NCBI GenBank assembly: GCA_003543235.1
Contig: DPJA01000020.1
Location: 1 to 64,000 of the forward strand
Length of the DNA: 64,000 nucleotides
Source of the DNA: Lachnospiraceae bacterium
GTDB taxonomy: Bacteria; Bacillota; Clostridia; Lachnospirales; Anaerotignaceae
Direction of reading: 5' to 3'
The notes beneath the pieces were generated by a model. The model was not told where the DNA came from, did no database searches, and saw only the letters and a program-made list of their open reading frames with translations. Of the stretch, positions 8,228 through 16,945 are shown in pieces. How positions within the stretch are numbered: position 1 is the first letter of the stretch; every line of letters begins with the position of its first letter. Made by a program: the position numbers and the translations under genes.

Positions 8228-9157
8228 ATGTCTAAAATAGCTGAAAATTTAATTGAATTAATTGGGAATACTCCGTTGGTTTCACTTGGTGGATACTGCA
8301 AAGAAAATGGACTTAAAGGCAATGTTATTGCTAAGGTAGAATATTTTAATCCTCTTGGTTCGGTAAAGGATAGAGCTGCGTTATATATGATAGATGATGC
8401 TAAAAAGCGTGGATTATTAAAAAGTGACAGTGTTATAATTGAACCAACAAGTGGAAACACAGGGGTTGGTCTTGCATATATTGCGGCAATAAGGGGCTAT
8501 AAGCTTATACTTATCATGCCTGAAAGCATGAGCATTGAGCGAAGAAAACTTTTAAAAATGCTAGGTGCAGAAATTGTTCTTACACCAGCGGAGCAGGGAA
8601 TGGGGGGAGCGATAAGTAAGGCAAATGAGCTTGTCAATGAATATCCTAATTCTTTTATACCAAACCAGTTTGAGAACCCAGCCAATGCACTTGCACATAA
8701 AATGACAACTGCCAAGGAAATTATTGCAGATACAGACGGAAAAATTGACTATTTTGTAGCAGGTGTCGGTTCAGGCGGAACGATTACAGGCGTAGGTAAA
8801 GCACTTAAAGACTTTGATAAAAATATAAAAATAGTGGCGGTAGAGCCATTTAGCAGTGCTGTAATAAGTGGTGAAAACAAGGGTTCACATGGATTACAGG
8901 GTATAGGAGCAGGGTTTATTCCAAAGCTGTTAGACGTTGATATAATTGACGAGGTAATAAAAGTAAAGGATAATGAAGCAATGGAAGCAGGGCGTCAAAT
9001 TGCAAAAACGGATGGTTTGTTGGTGGGTATTTCATCTGGAGCTGCAATTTATGCGGCGTCAGTATTGGCTAACAGACCAGAAAATGCAGGAAAAAATATT
9101 GTTGTTTTATTGCCAGATACGGGAGAGCGATACCTTTCTACCGCATTATTTGAGTAA
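8228..9157 (+). CDS. cysK: cysteine synthase A (O-acetylserine sulfhydrylase)
   Basis: The 309-residue PLP enzyme makes cysteine from O-acetylserine and sulfide. The PLP lysine is K47 in NPLGSVKDRAA, the substrate loop is EPTSGNTGVG (72-80), and the phosphate-cradle GVGSGGTITGVG is near residue 180. Length and motifs match CysK. The ATG follows AAAGGAG. A radical-SAM gene starts four bases after the stop and is probably cotranscribed. Confidence 0.95.
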   Translation: MSKIAENLIELIGNTPLVSLGGYCKENGLKGNVIAKVEYFNPLGSVKDRAALYMIDDAKKRGLLKSDSVIIEPTSGNTGVGLAYIAAIRGYKLILIMPESMSIERRKLLKMLGAEIVLTPAEQGMGGAISKANELVNEYPNSFIPNQFENPANALAHKMTTAKEIIADTDGKIDYFVAGVGSGGTITGVGKALKDFDKNIKIVAVEPFSSAVISGENKGSHGLQGIGAGFIPKLLDVDIIDEVIKVKDNEAMEAGRQIAKTDGLLVGISSGAAIYAASVLANRPENAGKNIVVLLPDTGERYLSTALFE

Positions 9158-9160
9158 GAT

Positions 9161-10018
9161 ATGATAAAGTTAAAAAAAATTTATGTAGAAATAACAAATA
9201 TATGTAACCTTAGCTGTAGTTTTTGCCCTAGAACAAAGCGAGAGCCTATGGAAATGTCACCAGAGTTTTTTGATAATGTATTGTGCAGCATAAAGCCACA
9301 TACAAATTATATATATATGCACGTAATGGGAGAGCCGCTAAGGCACAGCAATATTGAAAAGCTTTTAGATTGCTGTGCTAAAAGAGAAATTTTTGCCAAT
9401 ATAACAACAAACGGAACGCTTATAGGAACAGTGGGCAAAAAGATAAAGGACAAGGTTGCTTTAAGGCAGATTAACATTTCACTGCATAGCTTTGAAGGCG
9501 AAAAGGAGGAGTATTTTCAGCAATACATGGAGAATATTTTTTCTTTCATAAGGGAAGTACAAAAAGATGGAAGAATTATTATTTGCCTTAGGCTATGGAA
9601 TTTAAATTCAGAGGGAAGTGTTTTATCAAATAAAATAGTAACAGAAATGATTGAAAATGAATTTAAGCCACAAAAAAATATAGCGGACGGTGTTACCGAT
9701 AGAAATGGAATTAAGCTTGCCAACAACATCTACCTTCAACAGGAGGAAAGGTTTATTTGGCCTAAAAATGGAGGTAAAGAAATTTTTACATCCGGAAAAT
9801 GTTTTGGACTTAAAACACATATAGGTATTTTGTGCGATGGAAGCGTTGTACCCTGCTGTATTGACAGTGATGGAAGTATGATTTTAGGAAATATAAAGGA
9901 AAATAGTATTGAGGAAATATTAAACACCAATCGTGCTGAAAGAATGAGGGACGGGTTTAGACAGAACAAAGTGGTTGAGGATTTTTGCAAAACGTGTGGG
10001 TTTAGACATAATGTATAA
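9161..10018 (+). CDS. radical SAM protein with SPASM-type C-terminus
   Basis: The 285-residue protein binds a 4Fe-4S cluster through C15, C19 and C22 (CNLSCSFCPR), with the SAM-binding MGEPLRH and a C-terminal cysteine-rich region (GKCFGL, VPCCIDSDG, CKTCGF) that fits a SPASM or Twitch auxiliary cluster. Such enzymes modify peptides or cofactors, but no peptide substrate gene is visible nearby. It follows cysK by three bases and its own ribosome site is weak, suggesting translational coupling. The link to cysteine synthesis may be no more than shared transcription. Confidence 0.85.
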   Translation: MIKLKKIYVEITNICNLSCSFCPRTKREPMEMSPEFFDNVLCSIKPHTNYIYMHVMGEPLRHSNIEKLLDCCAKREIFANITTNGTLIGTVGKKIKDKVALRQINISLHSFEGEKEEYFQQYMENIFSFIREVQKDGRIIICLRLWNLNSEGSVLSNKIVTEMIENEFKPQKNIADGVTDRNGIKLANNIYLQQEERFIWPKNGGKEIFTSGKCFGLKTHIGILCDGSVVPCCIDSDGSMILGNIKENSIEEILNTNRAERMRDGFRQNKVVEDFCKTCGFRHNV

Positions 10019-10167
10019 TTTTTTACTTTCGAAATTAAATAAAGCTTTGCTTATCTTTAAAAATGACTAAAAAGTAAAAAAAAAGAAAAAAAAAGAGGAA
10101 TTTTAAATTTATCATAGAATAATAAGATTATAAGAGATAACTTAATAAATAGTTTGAATAAAGTTTC

Positions 10168-10196
10168 TTGAGTTACTTCTGTTACTGTAGTATAAT
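10168..10196 (+). promoter_or_regulatory. promoter of the P-loop/YhcC pair
   Basis: TTGAGT and TATAAT are spaced by 17 bases, about 50 bases ahead of the first start codon. Confidence 0.7.
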
Positions 10197-10245
10197 TTAG
10201 TAACATCAAAAACAAATCATATCCAAATTAAAGGGGGAGATTGTA

Positions 10246-10656
10246 ATGATACAGATTATTGCAGGAGAAAAAGGCGAAGGTAAGACAAAAAAACTTATTG
10301 AGATGGCTAATGAATCCGGTAAAACAGCAAACGGTCATGTGGTTTTTATTGACGATGACAACAGACATATGTATGATTTACACTACAATATCCGTTTCGT
10401 GAAAACGAACTACAAAATGGAGGACCAGAAAATTTTCTTTGGCTTTATATGTGGTATTATGAGCCAGGACAGTGATATTGAACATATTTATATTGATGGT
10501 TTAAACAACATTGTTAAAGGTATGTCAACAGAAGAGTTTGGCGGGTTTATTAAAGAAGTTGAGATTTTATCGGTAAACGAAAATGTTGACTTTACTATGA
10601 TTGTTAGTGCAAATGCTGAAACGCTCCCAGCAAATGTACGAAAATATATTATTTAA
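10246..10656 (+). CDS. small P-loop ATP-binding protein, unknown function
   Basis: This 136-residue protein has a Walker A motif GEKGEGKTK near residues 7-15 and a probable Walker B strand HIYIDGLNNI near residue 80. It is too short for a full AAA or kinase module and has no partner domain. Similar stand-alone proteins are found in clostridia, often labelled after PilT without evidence. It precedes the YhcC gene by eight bases, so the two form an operon. The ATG follows AAAGGGGGAG. Confidence 0.7.
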   Translation: MIQIIAGEKGEGKTKKLIEMANESGKTANGHVVFIDDDNRHMYDLHYNIRFVKTNYKMEDQKIFFGFICGIMSQDSDIEHIYIDGLNNIVKGMSTEEFGGFIKEVEILSVNENVDFTMIVSANAETLPANVRKYII

Positions 10657-10664
10657 CTGAATAT

Positions 10665-11615
10665 ATGAATATTTGCGGAGATGTTTACAACCGTTACTCG
10701 CAGTATCTTAAAAATAGATATGGCGAAAAGGTTTATAAACTGCCGCTAAACATACCAGTTTCCTGTCCTAACAGAGTGGATGGAAAAGGTGGATGTACTT
10801 ATTGCGATGATAAGGGTGCCGGATTTGAAAATTTATCCGGCACTCTTTTGATTAGGGAGCAGCTTAAAGCAAACATGGAGTACATTGGCGGCAGATATAA
10901 GGCTAATAAGTTTATTGCATATTTTCAGAACTTTACCAATACATTTTTGCCATTGCCAGAGTTTGAAAGCTATATGAAGCAGGCGGCAGAAGAGAATATT
11001 GTTGAAATTGCTGTTTCAACAAGACCAGATTGTATTCGGAAAGAATATTTAGATGTTCTGAAAGCAATTGAGGAAGAAAAGGGAATAGACATAACTGTGG
11101 AGCTTGGACTGCAAAGTACCAATTGCCATACCCTTGAAAAAATTAACCGTGGGCATAGCCTTGCAGAGTATATTGAAGCCATGATTTTGATAAGGCAATA
11201 TGGGTTTAAAACCTGCACCCACCTAATAGTTAATCTTCCATGGGATGACATGGATGATGTAATTGAGGCATCAAAGGTGGTATCTGTGCTTAAAACTGAT
11301 TTTATAAAGCTTCATGCACTATATATTGTTGACGGTACAGAAATGGCACTTCAATACAAAAACAATGAATTTACTGTGTGTACTGTGAATGAATATAAGA
11401 AACGGGTAATTACTTTTTTAAGGTATTTATCACCTGAGGTTTACGTTCAAAGAATTATTGGACGAGCACCTAAGGAAAACACTCTATTTGCAAACTGGAA
11501 TGAAAGCTGGTGGAAAATAAGAGATGAAATAGAGGCAGAAATGGCTGAAAATGGATACGTACAGGGTGATTTATACAACTACATAGGTGGAAGTGCAGTA
11601 AAAAGGTTTTTTTGA
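10665..11615 (+). CDS. YhcC/TIGR01212 family radical SAM protein
   Basis: The 316-residue protein has the family's widely spaced cluster motif CPNRVDGKGGCTYC, with C34, C44 and C47 as ligands, and the conserved YFQNFTNTF, VSTRPDC and ELGLQS segments. The family is conserved in bacteria; in E. coli YhcC lies beside gltB, but no reaction is firmly assigned. Length is typical. It ends at a long hairpin terminator. Confidence 0.88.
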   Translation: MNICGDVYNRYSQYLKNRYGEKVYKLPLNIPVSCPNRVDGKGGCTYCDDKGAGFENLSGTLLIREQLKANMEYIGGRYKANKFIAYFQNFTNTFLPLPEFESYMKQAAEENIVEIAVSTRPDCIRKEYLDVLKAIEEEKGIDITVELGLQSTNCHTLEKINRGHSLAEYIEAMILIRQYGFKTCTHLIVNLPWDDMDDVIEASKVVSVLKTDFIKLHALYIVDGTEMALQYKNNEFTVCTVNEYKKRVITFLRYLSPEVYVQRIIGRAPKENTLFANWNESWWKIRDEIEAEMAENGYVQGDLYNYIGGSAVKRFF

Positions 11616-11623
11616 TTTTAATG

Positions 11624-11670
11624 ACAGATCGATGATTTGGTAAACTTATCCAAATTATTGGTCTGTTTTA
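11624..11670 (+). terminator. long hairpin terminator after yhcC
   Basis: Arms 11624-11640 and 11650-11666 form a 17-bp stem with three G-U pairs and a nine-base loop, followed by a short T run. Confidence 0.75.
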
Positions 11671-11844
11671 TATTGTATTTTTGGTATTATTTTTCTTAAG
11701 TTACAATTTTATTAAAAATTGGTTAAAAAGCAGAAAAAAATACAAAATTATGCTATCATAATTTGGGTACAAAATATGCTTTGACCTATAGGTATATGGC
11801 ATTTTGCTGTTGGAGGTTAATTTACGCTAAGGGGGATTAATATA

Positions 11845-12387
11845 ATGGGTATAAATAAAAAGATAGCTGTTTTTGGTACAGTTACATCGTTAATAGTTGG
11901 TGGTACAATTTATTCAGTTTTTGCGGCATCCAGTGTTGACCCTGGCTCTAGTTCAGACCCAATAGTTACTAAAAGCTATGTTGACGAGTCTATAGCAAAT
12001 CTACTTGGCATACTTAACACAAGTGTTGGTACAACAAATACAGCCATTAGTGAGCAGGATATAATAGATAACGTAATGACTCAGATTGAGGACCTTGTAA
12101 ATGATAATACAAGTGCTACGCTTGCTTTTGAGCCAGTGCAGGTAACACAGGGGCAAACAATTATTGGTAAGGAAGGGTCAGAAATTATTTTAAGAAGCGG
12201 AACTGCTATAAGCTATTGTTCCGGTGAAGACGGAATTATTGATACATCTACGGGTGCTGAATATTTCAATGGTACAGAGATAGAAAAAAATCACCTTGTT
12301 ATTATACCTAGAGCTGACGGAAGAGGTGCAGTTGTTACAAGCACAGAGGCATGGTTTATAGTTAAAGGTGGTTATGAAATAAAATAG
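11845..12387 (+). CDS. exported protein, unknown function
   Basis: This 180-residue protein has a signal peptide ending at FAAS (about residue 28), then a low-complexity S/D/P stretch, a helical segment (residues 39-92), and a beta-rich C-terminal domain containing IILRSGTAISY and NHLVIIPRADGRG. I know this C-terminal part only as a recurring piece of secreted clostridial proteins. The ATG follows AAGGGGGA. It lies 43 bases ahead of the glycosidase-like gene and is probably cotranscribed with it, which suggests a surface role. Confidence 0.7.
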   Translation: MGINKKIAVFGTVTSLIVGGTIYSVFAASSVDPGSSSDPIVTKSYVDESIANLLGILNTSVGTTNTAISEQDIIDNVMTQIEDLVNDNTSATLAFEPVQVTQGQTIIGKEGSEIILRSGTAISYCSGEDGIIDTSTGAEYFNGTEIEKNHLVIIPRADGRGAVVTSTEAWFIVKGGYEIK

Positions 12388-12430
12388 CTGTAGAAAAAAG
12401 CTACAGGGTGAATTTAAGGAGAAAAAAGAA

Positions 12431-15235
12431 ATGAAAATAAATATGTTTAGAAAAATTATTGTGGTTACGGTGTTGGCGGGAACCATTTTTGCTTGCAGTA
12501 CAGTTGCCTTCGGTGCAACTACTCTTTATGAGCAGATTACAGCCGAAACAGTTGCCAAGGGAGTTACTTACGAAAAAAAGCACAGACTTACAGAAGATGG
12601 CTGGCTTGATATACATATGATTACAGTGGATTTAACTAACAGCAATATATCGGTTGAGCCAATTGAATCCAAAACGGCTGGGCTTAGGGAAAAGGTTGGC
12701 AAGCTTTTAACTGATGCAAATGCAATAGCAGGTGCAAATTCTGCATATTTCGGTATGACAGGTAGTTATTCTGCTGGTTTTGGAACTAACATTGCCAATG
12801 GTGAAATTATATCCATGGACTCAGACAAGAATTTAAACGGAAATCAGTTTGGTACATATTTTGAGGACATAAACGGTCAAGGATATTTTGACTATTTTAA
12901 AAACCATATGGAGTTTTATGCCAATGGCAGCTCTTACTTTGAATTTTCTGGTATAAATACTATAACTCAGATGATTTATCCTGTTTACCTGGACAGAAAT
13001 ATTGGTGTAGATACTAAAGCCATTGATTCAAGATTTAGTGATATTACCAAAATAGTTGTTGAGGATGGCAAGATTGTGAAAATTTCGGGAAAAGGAGAAA
13101 CTGTTGCCATACCTGAAAATGGTTATATTGTTGCTTTAAGCAGTAAATTTGCAGAGGTTTATTTAAGCAAATTTGCAGTTGGGCAAAGTGCAGAATTTAA
13201 AATAACCTCTACATTTGACGTGGACAAGATAAACACAGCTATTAGTGGTGGTGGTGTTATACTTAAAAATGGTGTAAAGCCTGAAAACTATGGTGAAATG
13301 GCTACAGGCAGACAGCCAAGAACTTTGCTTGGTTTATCTCAAGACCAAAAAAGACTTAAGATAATTGTGGCAGACGGGCAGCGAAGCAATGGTAACAATG
13401 TAAGTATAGGTTTAACGGTTGATGAGGCTATTTGGCTTTTAAAAAGTGAAGGAATGTACAATGGACTTAACCTTGATGGAGGCGGTTCATCTTTAATGGC
13501 GGTTAAAACTGTAGATGAAAGCGGTGTTTCAACTGTATCTAGTCCGGCAGAAGGCAGTGAAAGACCAGTTATGACAGCAGTTGGTGTTTTTGACAATAGT
13601 CCAGTGGGAGAAATTGCTGAACTGCGTATTAAGCCTTCAGCACAAACCATTGTTGAGGGTGGAGAGGCAACACTTGAGGTTTATGGCTATGATGAAAATT
13701 ATCATAGAATTGCAGTTTCTGCAAAGGACGTTGAGTTTGCTTGCGACAGTAATATGGGAGCAATTAATGGCAATACATTTACGGCAGTAAATACGGGAAG
13801 TGCGTTTATTTCAGCAACTTACAATAATATGGTTGCAACCACCGCTGTTGAGGTGTCTAAAATTGCTGCAATAGAGGCAAATAAAACGCAAATTAATCTG
13901 AATGTGGGCGAATCTATAAATCTTAATTTTAAAGGAATTACCGCAGATGGGCATACAAAGGAGCTTACAAAAGGAGTTGAGCTTTCATCAGATTTTGGCG
14001 AAATAAGTGGAACTACATTTAAAGCAACTAAAATGGGTGCAGGATATATTACGTGTAGTTTTGGTGACATAAAATGCTATGTAAAGGTAGTTGTGGGAAC
14101 AGAAGAAAAGGCAGTTTCAAGTTTTGAAAATGTAAAATATCTTGATTATATTTCATATCCAGCTGGGTTGAAGGGCATTGCGGGAATATCTACAGCAAAT
14201 ATAAGTGATGGCAGTAAGGCACTTGGATTAAGTTATAATTTCAAAGAGTCTACAAATACCCAAGCGGCATATGTTAGTTTTCCAACGGCTATTAGTGTAA
14301 GTGGACAGCCAAGCAGACTTAAGCTTGACATAAAAGGCAATGGCACAGGACAGTGGGTGCGTGCAAAGATTATTTATGCCAACGGGGCAGAAAGTGTTAT
14401 TGATTTTTCACGTAATGTAAATTGGACAGATTGGCAGACAATGACAGCAGATATACCTTCAAATGTTAAATACCCAATAGCTGTTAAAACTATTTATGTT
14501 GCAGCACTTACAAACACAATTACAGCACAGCAGGCAATGTATTTTGATAATCTGCGTGGAGAAATTCCAATTAGTGCCGATGTCGTTGTTCCAACTGCAC
14601 AGAGCATAAAGGACAAGTTTGAGGGAGATACAACAGGCAAGGAAAGTGGTTATACATATGTAAGTATGGCTGGTTCGGTAACAAGTGGTGTGGCAAATGC
14701 AAATACATACACATCAGAAAGAGCCAAAGTTAATACAACCCTTGGTAATGGCGATATAGCTGTGTTTGCAGGGAAAAGTGATATTTCTGCTGAAAATGGG
14801 GCAGAGGTAATTAAATGGACTGAAGACTACAAGGTATACAATAAAAATAATGTTACACTTGTTAATATGTTTGCAAAGTACGGTGGTTTTGCTAAAACAA
14901 AAAAGACACAGTGGTCATCATTTAAAAACGATGTTCTTAGTACAAATAATAAAAATGTTATTTTCTTTATGGATGTGGCACCATCTGATTTTTACGATGC
15001 AGATGAGGAAGCGTTGTTCCAAAGTGCATTAAAGAATATTGCAGATACAGGAAAGAATGTTTTTGTAATTTCAAATAGCCAAAGCAATTATTCGCTTAAA
15101 GTTAATGATGGGGTGAGATATATTTCATTGCCACAGCTTTGGAAAGCAAACGGTGAAATTAATAAGAATTTTGTTACACTAAGGTTTAAGCTTAATGGTG
15201 AAACGGCAGTTTTTGAAACGATAAAATTATATTAA
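12431..15235 (+). CDS. secreted NAGPA-type phosphodiester glycosidase with Ig-like domains
   Basis: The 934-residue protein has a signal peptide (1-29), a phosphodiester glycosidase/NAGPA domain (about 60-390) with AGANSAYFG, GRQPRTLLGL, and the signature GLNLDGGGSSLMA, then two BIG2-like bacterial Ig repeats (about 395-550), a carbohydrate-binding-like beta domain (about 560-700) and a C-terminal metallophosphatase-like segment (715-934) with FFMDVAPSDFYD. The family cleaves phosphodiester-linked sugars and often accompanies exopolysaccharide genes, as here with the Wzy/CsaB cluster. It may trim or remodel the wall polymer. A strong terminator follows. Confidence 0.85.
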   Translation: MKINMFRKIIVVTVLAGTIFACSTVAFGATTLYEQITAETVAKGVTYEKKHRLTEDGWLDIHMITVDLTNSNISVEPIESKTAGLREKVGKLLTDANAIAGANSAYFGMTGSYSAGFGTNIANGEIISMDSDKNLNGNQFGTYFEDINGQGYFDYFKNHMEFYANGSSYFEFSGINTITQMIYPVYLDRNIGVDTKAIDSRFSDITKIVVEDGKIVKISGKGETVAIPENGYIVALSSKFAEVYLSKFAVGQSAEFKITSTFDVDKINTAISGGGVILKNGVKPENYGEMATGRQPRTLLGLSQDQKRLKIIVADGQRSNGNNVSIGLTVDEAIWLLKSEGMYNGLNLDGGGSSLMAVKTVDESGVSTVSSPAEGSERPVMTAVGVFDNSPVGEIAELRIKPSAQTIVEGGEATLEVYGYDENYHRIAVSAKDVEFACDSNMGAINGNTFTAVNTGSAFISATYNNMVATTAVEVSKIAAIEANKTQINLNVGESINLNFKGITADGHTKELTKGVELSSDFGEISGTTFKATKMGAGYITCSFGDIKCYVKVVVGTEEKAVSSFENVKYLDYISYPAGLKGIAGISTANISDGSKALGLSYNFKESTNTQAAYVSFPTAISVSGQPSRLKLDIKGNGTGQWVRAKIIYANGAESVIDFSRNVNWTDWQTMTADIPSNVKYPIAVKTIYVAALTNTITAQQAMYFDNLRGEIPISADVVVPTAQSIKDKFEGDTTGKESGYTYVSMAGSVTSGVANANTYTSERAKVNTTLGNGDIAVFAGKSDISAENGAEVIKWTEDYKVYNKNNVTLVNMFAKYGGFAKTKKTQWSSFKNDVLSTNNKNVIFFMDVAPSDFYDADEEALFQSALKNIADTGKNVFVISNSQSNYSLKVNDGVRYISLPQLWKANGEINKNFVTLRFKLNGETAVFETIKLY

Positions 15236-15239
15236 ATTA

Positions 15240-15269
15240 TTAAGGGTAGGGGAAAACCTCTACCCTTAA
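15240..15269 (+). terminator. hairpin terminator
   Basis: A 13-bp stem (15240-15252 with 15257-15269) and an AAAA loop follow the glycosidase gene directly. The T run after it is short and interrupted. Confidence 0.8.
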
Positions 15270-15376
15270 TTCCGTAATTTTTAAATTTTTAAAATTAAAT
15301 GAAAAAAGCTACCTTTTTTGTAGAAAAAGAGTTATAATGATATGCTATATAATAAGGTGTATTGTGAGGATATGTG

Positions 15377-16945
15377 ATGAGTAAAGAAAAAAATAATGCG
15401 GTAAAAGCTGTCGGCTCTATGATGATGATAACTCTATTGGGAAAGTTATTAGGGTTGGCACGAGAGCAATTTTTGGCATGGAATTATTCTATAGGGCCAC
15501 AGGCTAATGCGTTTTCAACGGCAAGTTTAATACCACGTATATTTTTTGACGTAGTTTTTGCATCGGCTATTTCCGCAAGTTTTATACCAGTATTTAATGA
15601 GTATATGCAAAAAAAAGGCAAAGAAGAGGCGTTTAAACTTTCTAGCAACTTTATTACAATGGTTGGTATGCTTTCAACGCTGCTTACAGTTTTTGGTATT
15701 ATATTTGCACCGCAGCTTACGGCTTGGTTTGCAGATGGGTTTGATGCACAAACGGCGGCACTTTGTGTAAATTTACTACGAATACTGTTTCCAGCTACAA
15801 TTTTTACAGGCTTGGCATTCTCCTTCGTTGGCATTTTGCAGTCAATGGACGAATTTAACATACCTGCGGCAATGAGTATTATCTCAAATGCAATTATAAT
15901 TATTTACTATTTCTTTTTGAATGACCGTTTTGGTATTTATGGTCTTACGGTTGCTTTCCTTATTGGCTGGGCAATGCAGGCGTTCATACAGATTCCTGCA
16001 CTTTTGAAAAGAGGCTACAAGTACAAGCCGTTTTTGGATTTTAATGACAAAGGGCTAAAAAAAATAATTAGACTTATGCTTCCTGTTATGGTAAGCACAT
16101 GGATACAGCCTATTAACTTGGCTATCAACACTAAATTTGCATCACGACTTTTAGATGGTGCAGGTGTTTCAGCCATAGGCTATGCAAATACAGTATATTC
16201 AATTATTGTTGGTGTATTTGTACTTTCGGTTGCCAACGTAATTTTTCCGCAGCTTTCCCGCATGACAATGGATGACGACAAGAAGCGGTTTGGCGAAACA
16301 GTAAGTATAACTATGGAGGTTATGGCATTTTTGCTTATCCCTATGACGGTGGGAATGATGTGCCTTAGTGAGCCTATAATAATGCTTATTTATCAGCGTG
16401 GTGAATTTACACAATATGCCACTGGGTTGACGTCAAATGCACTGTTCTTCTTCTCTATAGGAATGATTGGCTTTGGAATACAGGCAATATTAAGCCGTGC
16501 TTTTTATGCTGAACAAAATGGGCGTATACCTCTTTTAAGCGGTATTATTTCCATAGGAGTTAATGTTGCACTTTGTAAAGCTCTTGCACCAAGAATGGGA
16601 ATTGGCGGATTAGCTCTTGCGTCTGCGGTTTCATCAACAGTATCGGCGATTGTTTTGTTTATTCCTATGCAAAAAAGGAACAGAATAATAAGTAAAACTT
16701 TGGTAATACAAATAATAAAGATGATAATATCGGCGGGCATTATGGCTGTTGTGGTTATAATTGGAAAAAATACAATTGCTTCTGCCTTTGAGCCGTCTTT
16801 TATGACAAGCCTTGTGGAGGTTGGAGTACCTACTATAAGTGGAATTATTGTTTATATGGTTTTAACAAGAATTTTAGTTGTTCCATATGCAAAGATGGTG
16901 TTTGACTATGGAACAAAATTTGTGAAAGGAAAGATTAAAAGATGA
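15377..16945 (+). CDS. murJ: MurJ/MviN-type lipid flippase
   Basis: The 522-residue protein has about 14 membrane helices of the MOP superfamily, with MurJ features such as LGKLLGLAREQFLAWNYS near the N-terminus, NAFSTASLIPRIFFD, and IYQRGEFTQYAT near residue 340. MurJ flips lipid II to the outer face; given the operon, a role with another polyprenyl-linked glycan is also possible. The ATG at 15377 was chosen because GAGGA lies six bases upstream; a GTG directly before it is less likely. The stop overlaps the next gene by four bases (ATGA). Confidence 0.9.
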   Translation: MSKEKNNAVKAVGSMMMITLLGKLLGLAREQFLAWNYSIGPQANAFSTASLIPRIFFDVVFASAISASFIPVFNEYMQKKGKEEAFKLSSNFITMVGMLSTLLTVFGIIFAPQLTAWFADGFDAQTAALCVNLLRILFPATIFTGLAFSFVGILQSMDEFNIPAAMSIISNAIIIIYYFFLNDRFGIYGLTVAFLIGWAMQAFIQIPALLKRGYKYKPFLDFNDKGLKKIIRLMLPVMVSTWIQPINLAINTKFASRLLDGAGVSAIGYANTVYSIIVGVFVLSVANVIFPQLSRMTMDDDKKRFGETVSITMEVMAFLLIPMTVGMMCLSEPIIMLIYQRGEFTQYATGLTSNALFFFSIGMIGFGIQAILSRAFYAEQNGRIPLLSGIISIGVNVALCKALAPRMGIGGLALASAVSSTVSAIVLFIPMQKRNRIISKTLVIQIIKMIISAGIMAVVVIIGKNTIASAFEPSFMTSLVEVGVPTISGIIVYMVLTRILVVPYAKMVFDYGTKFVKGKIKR

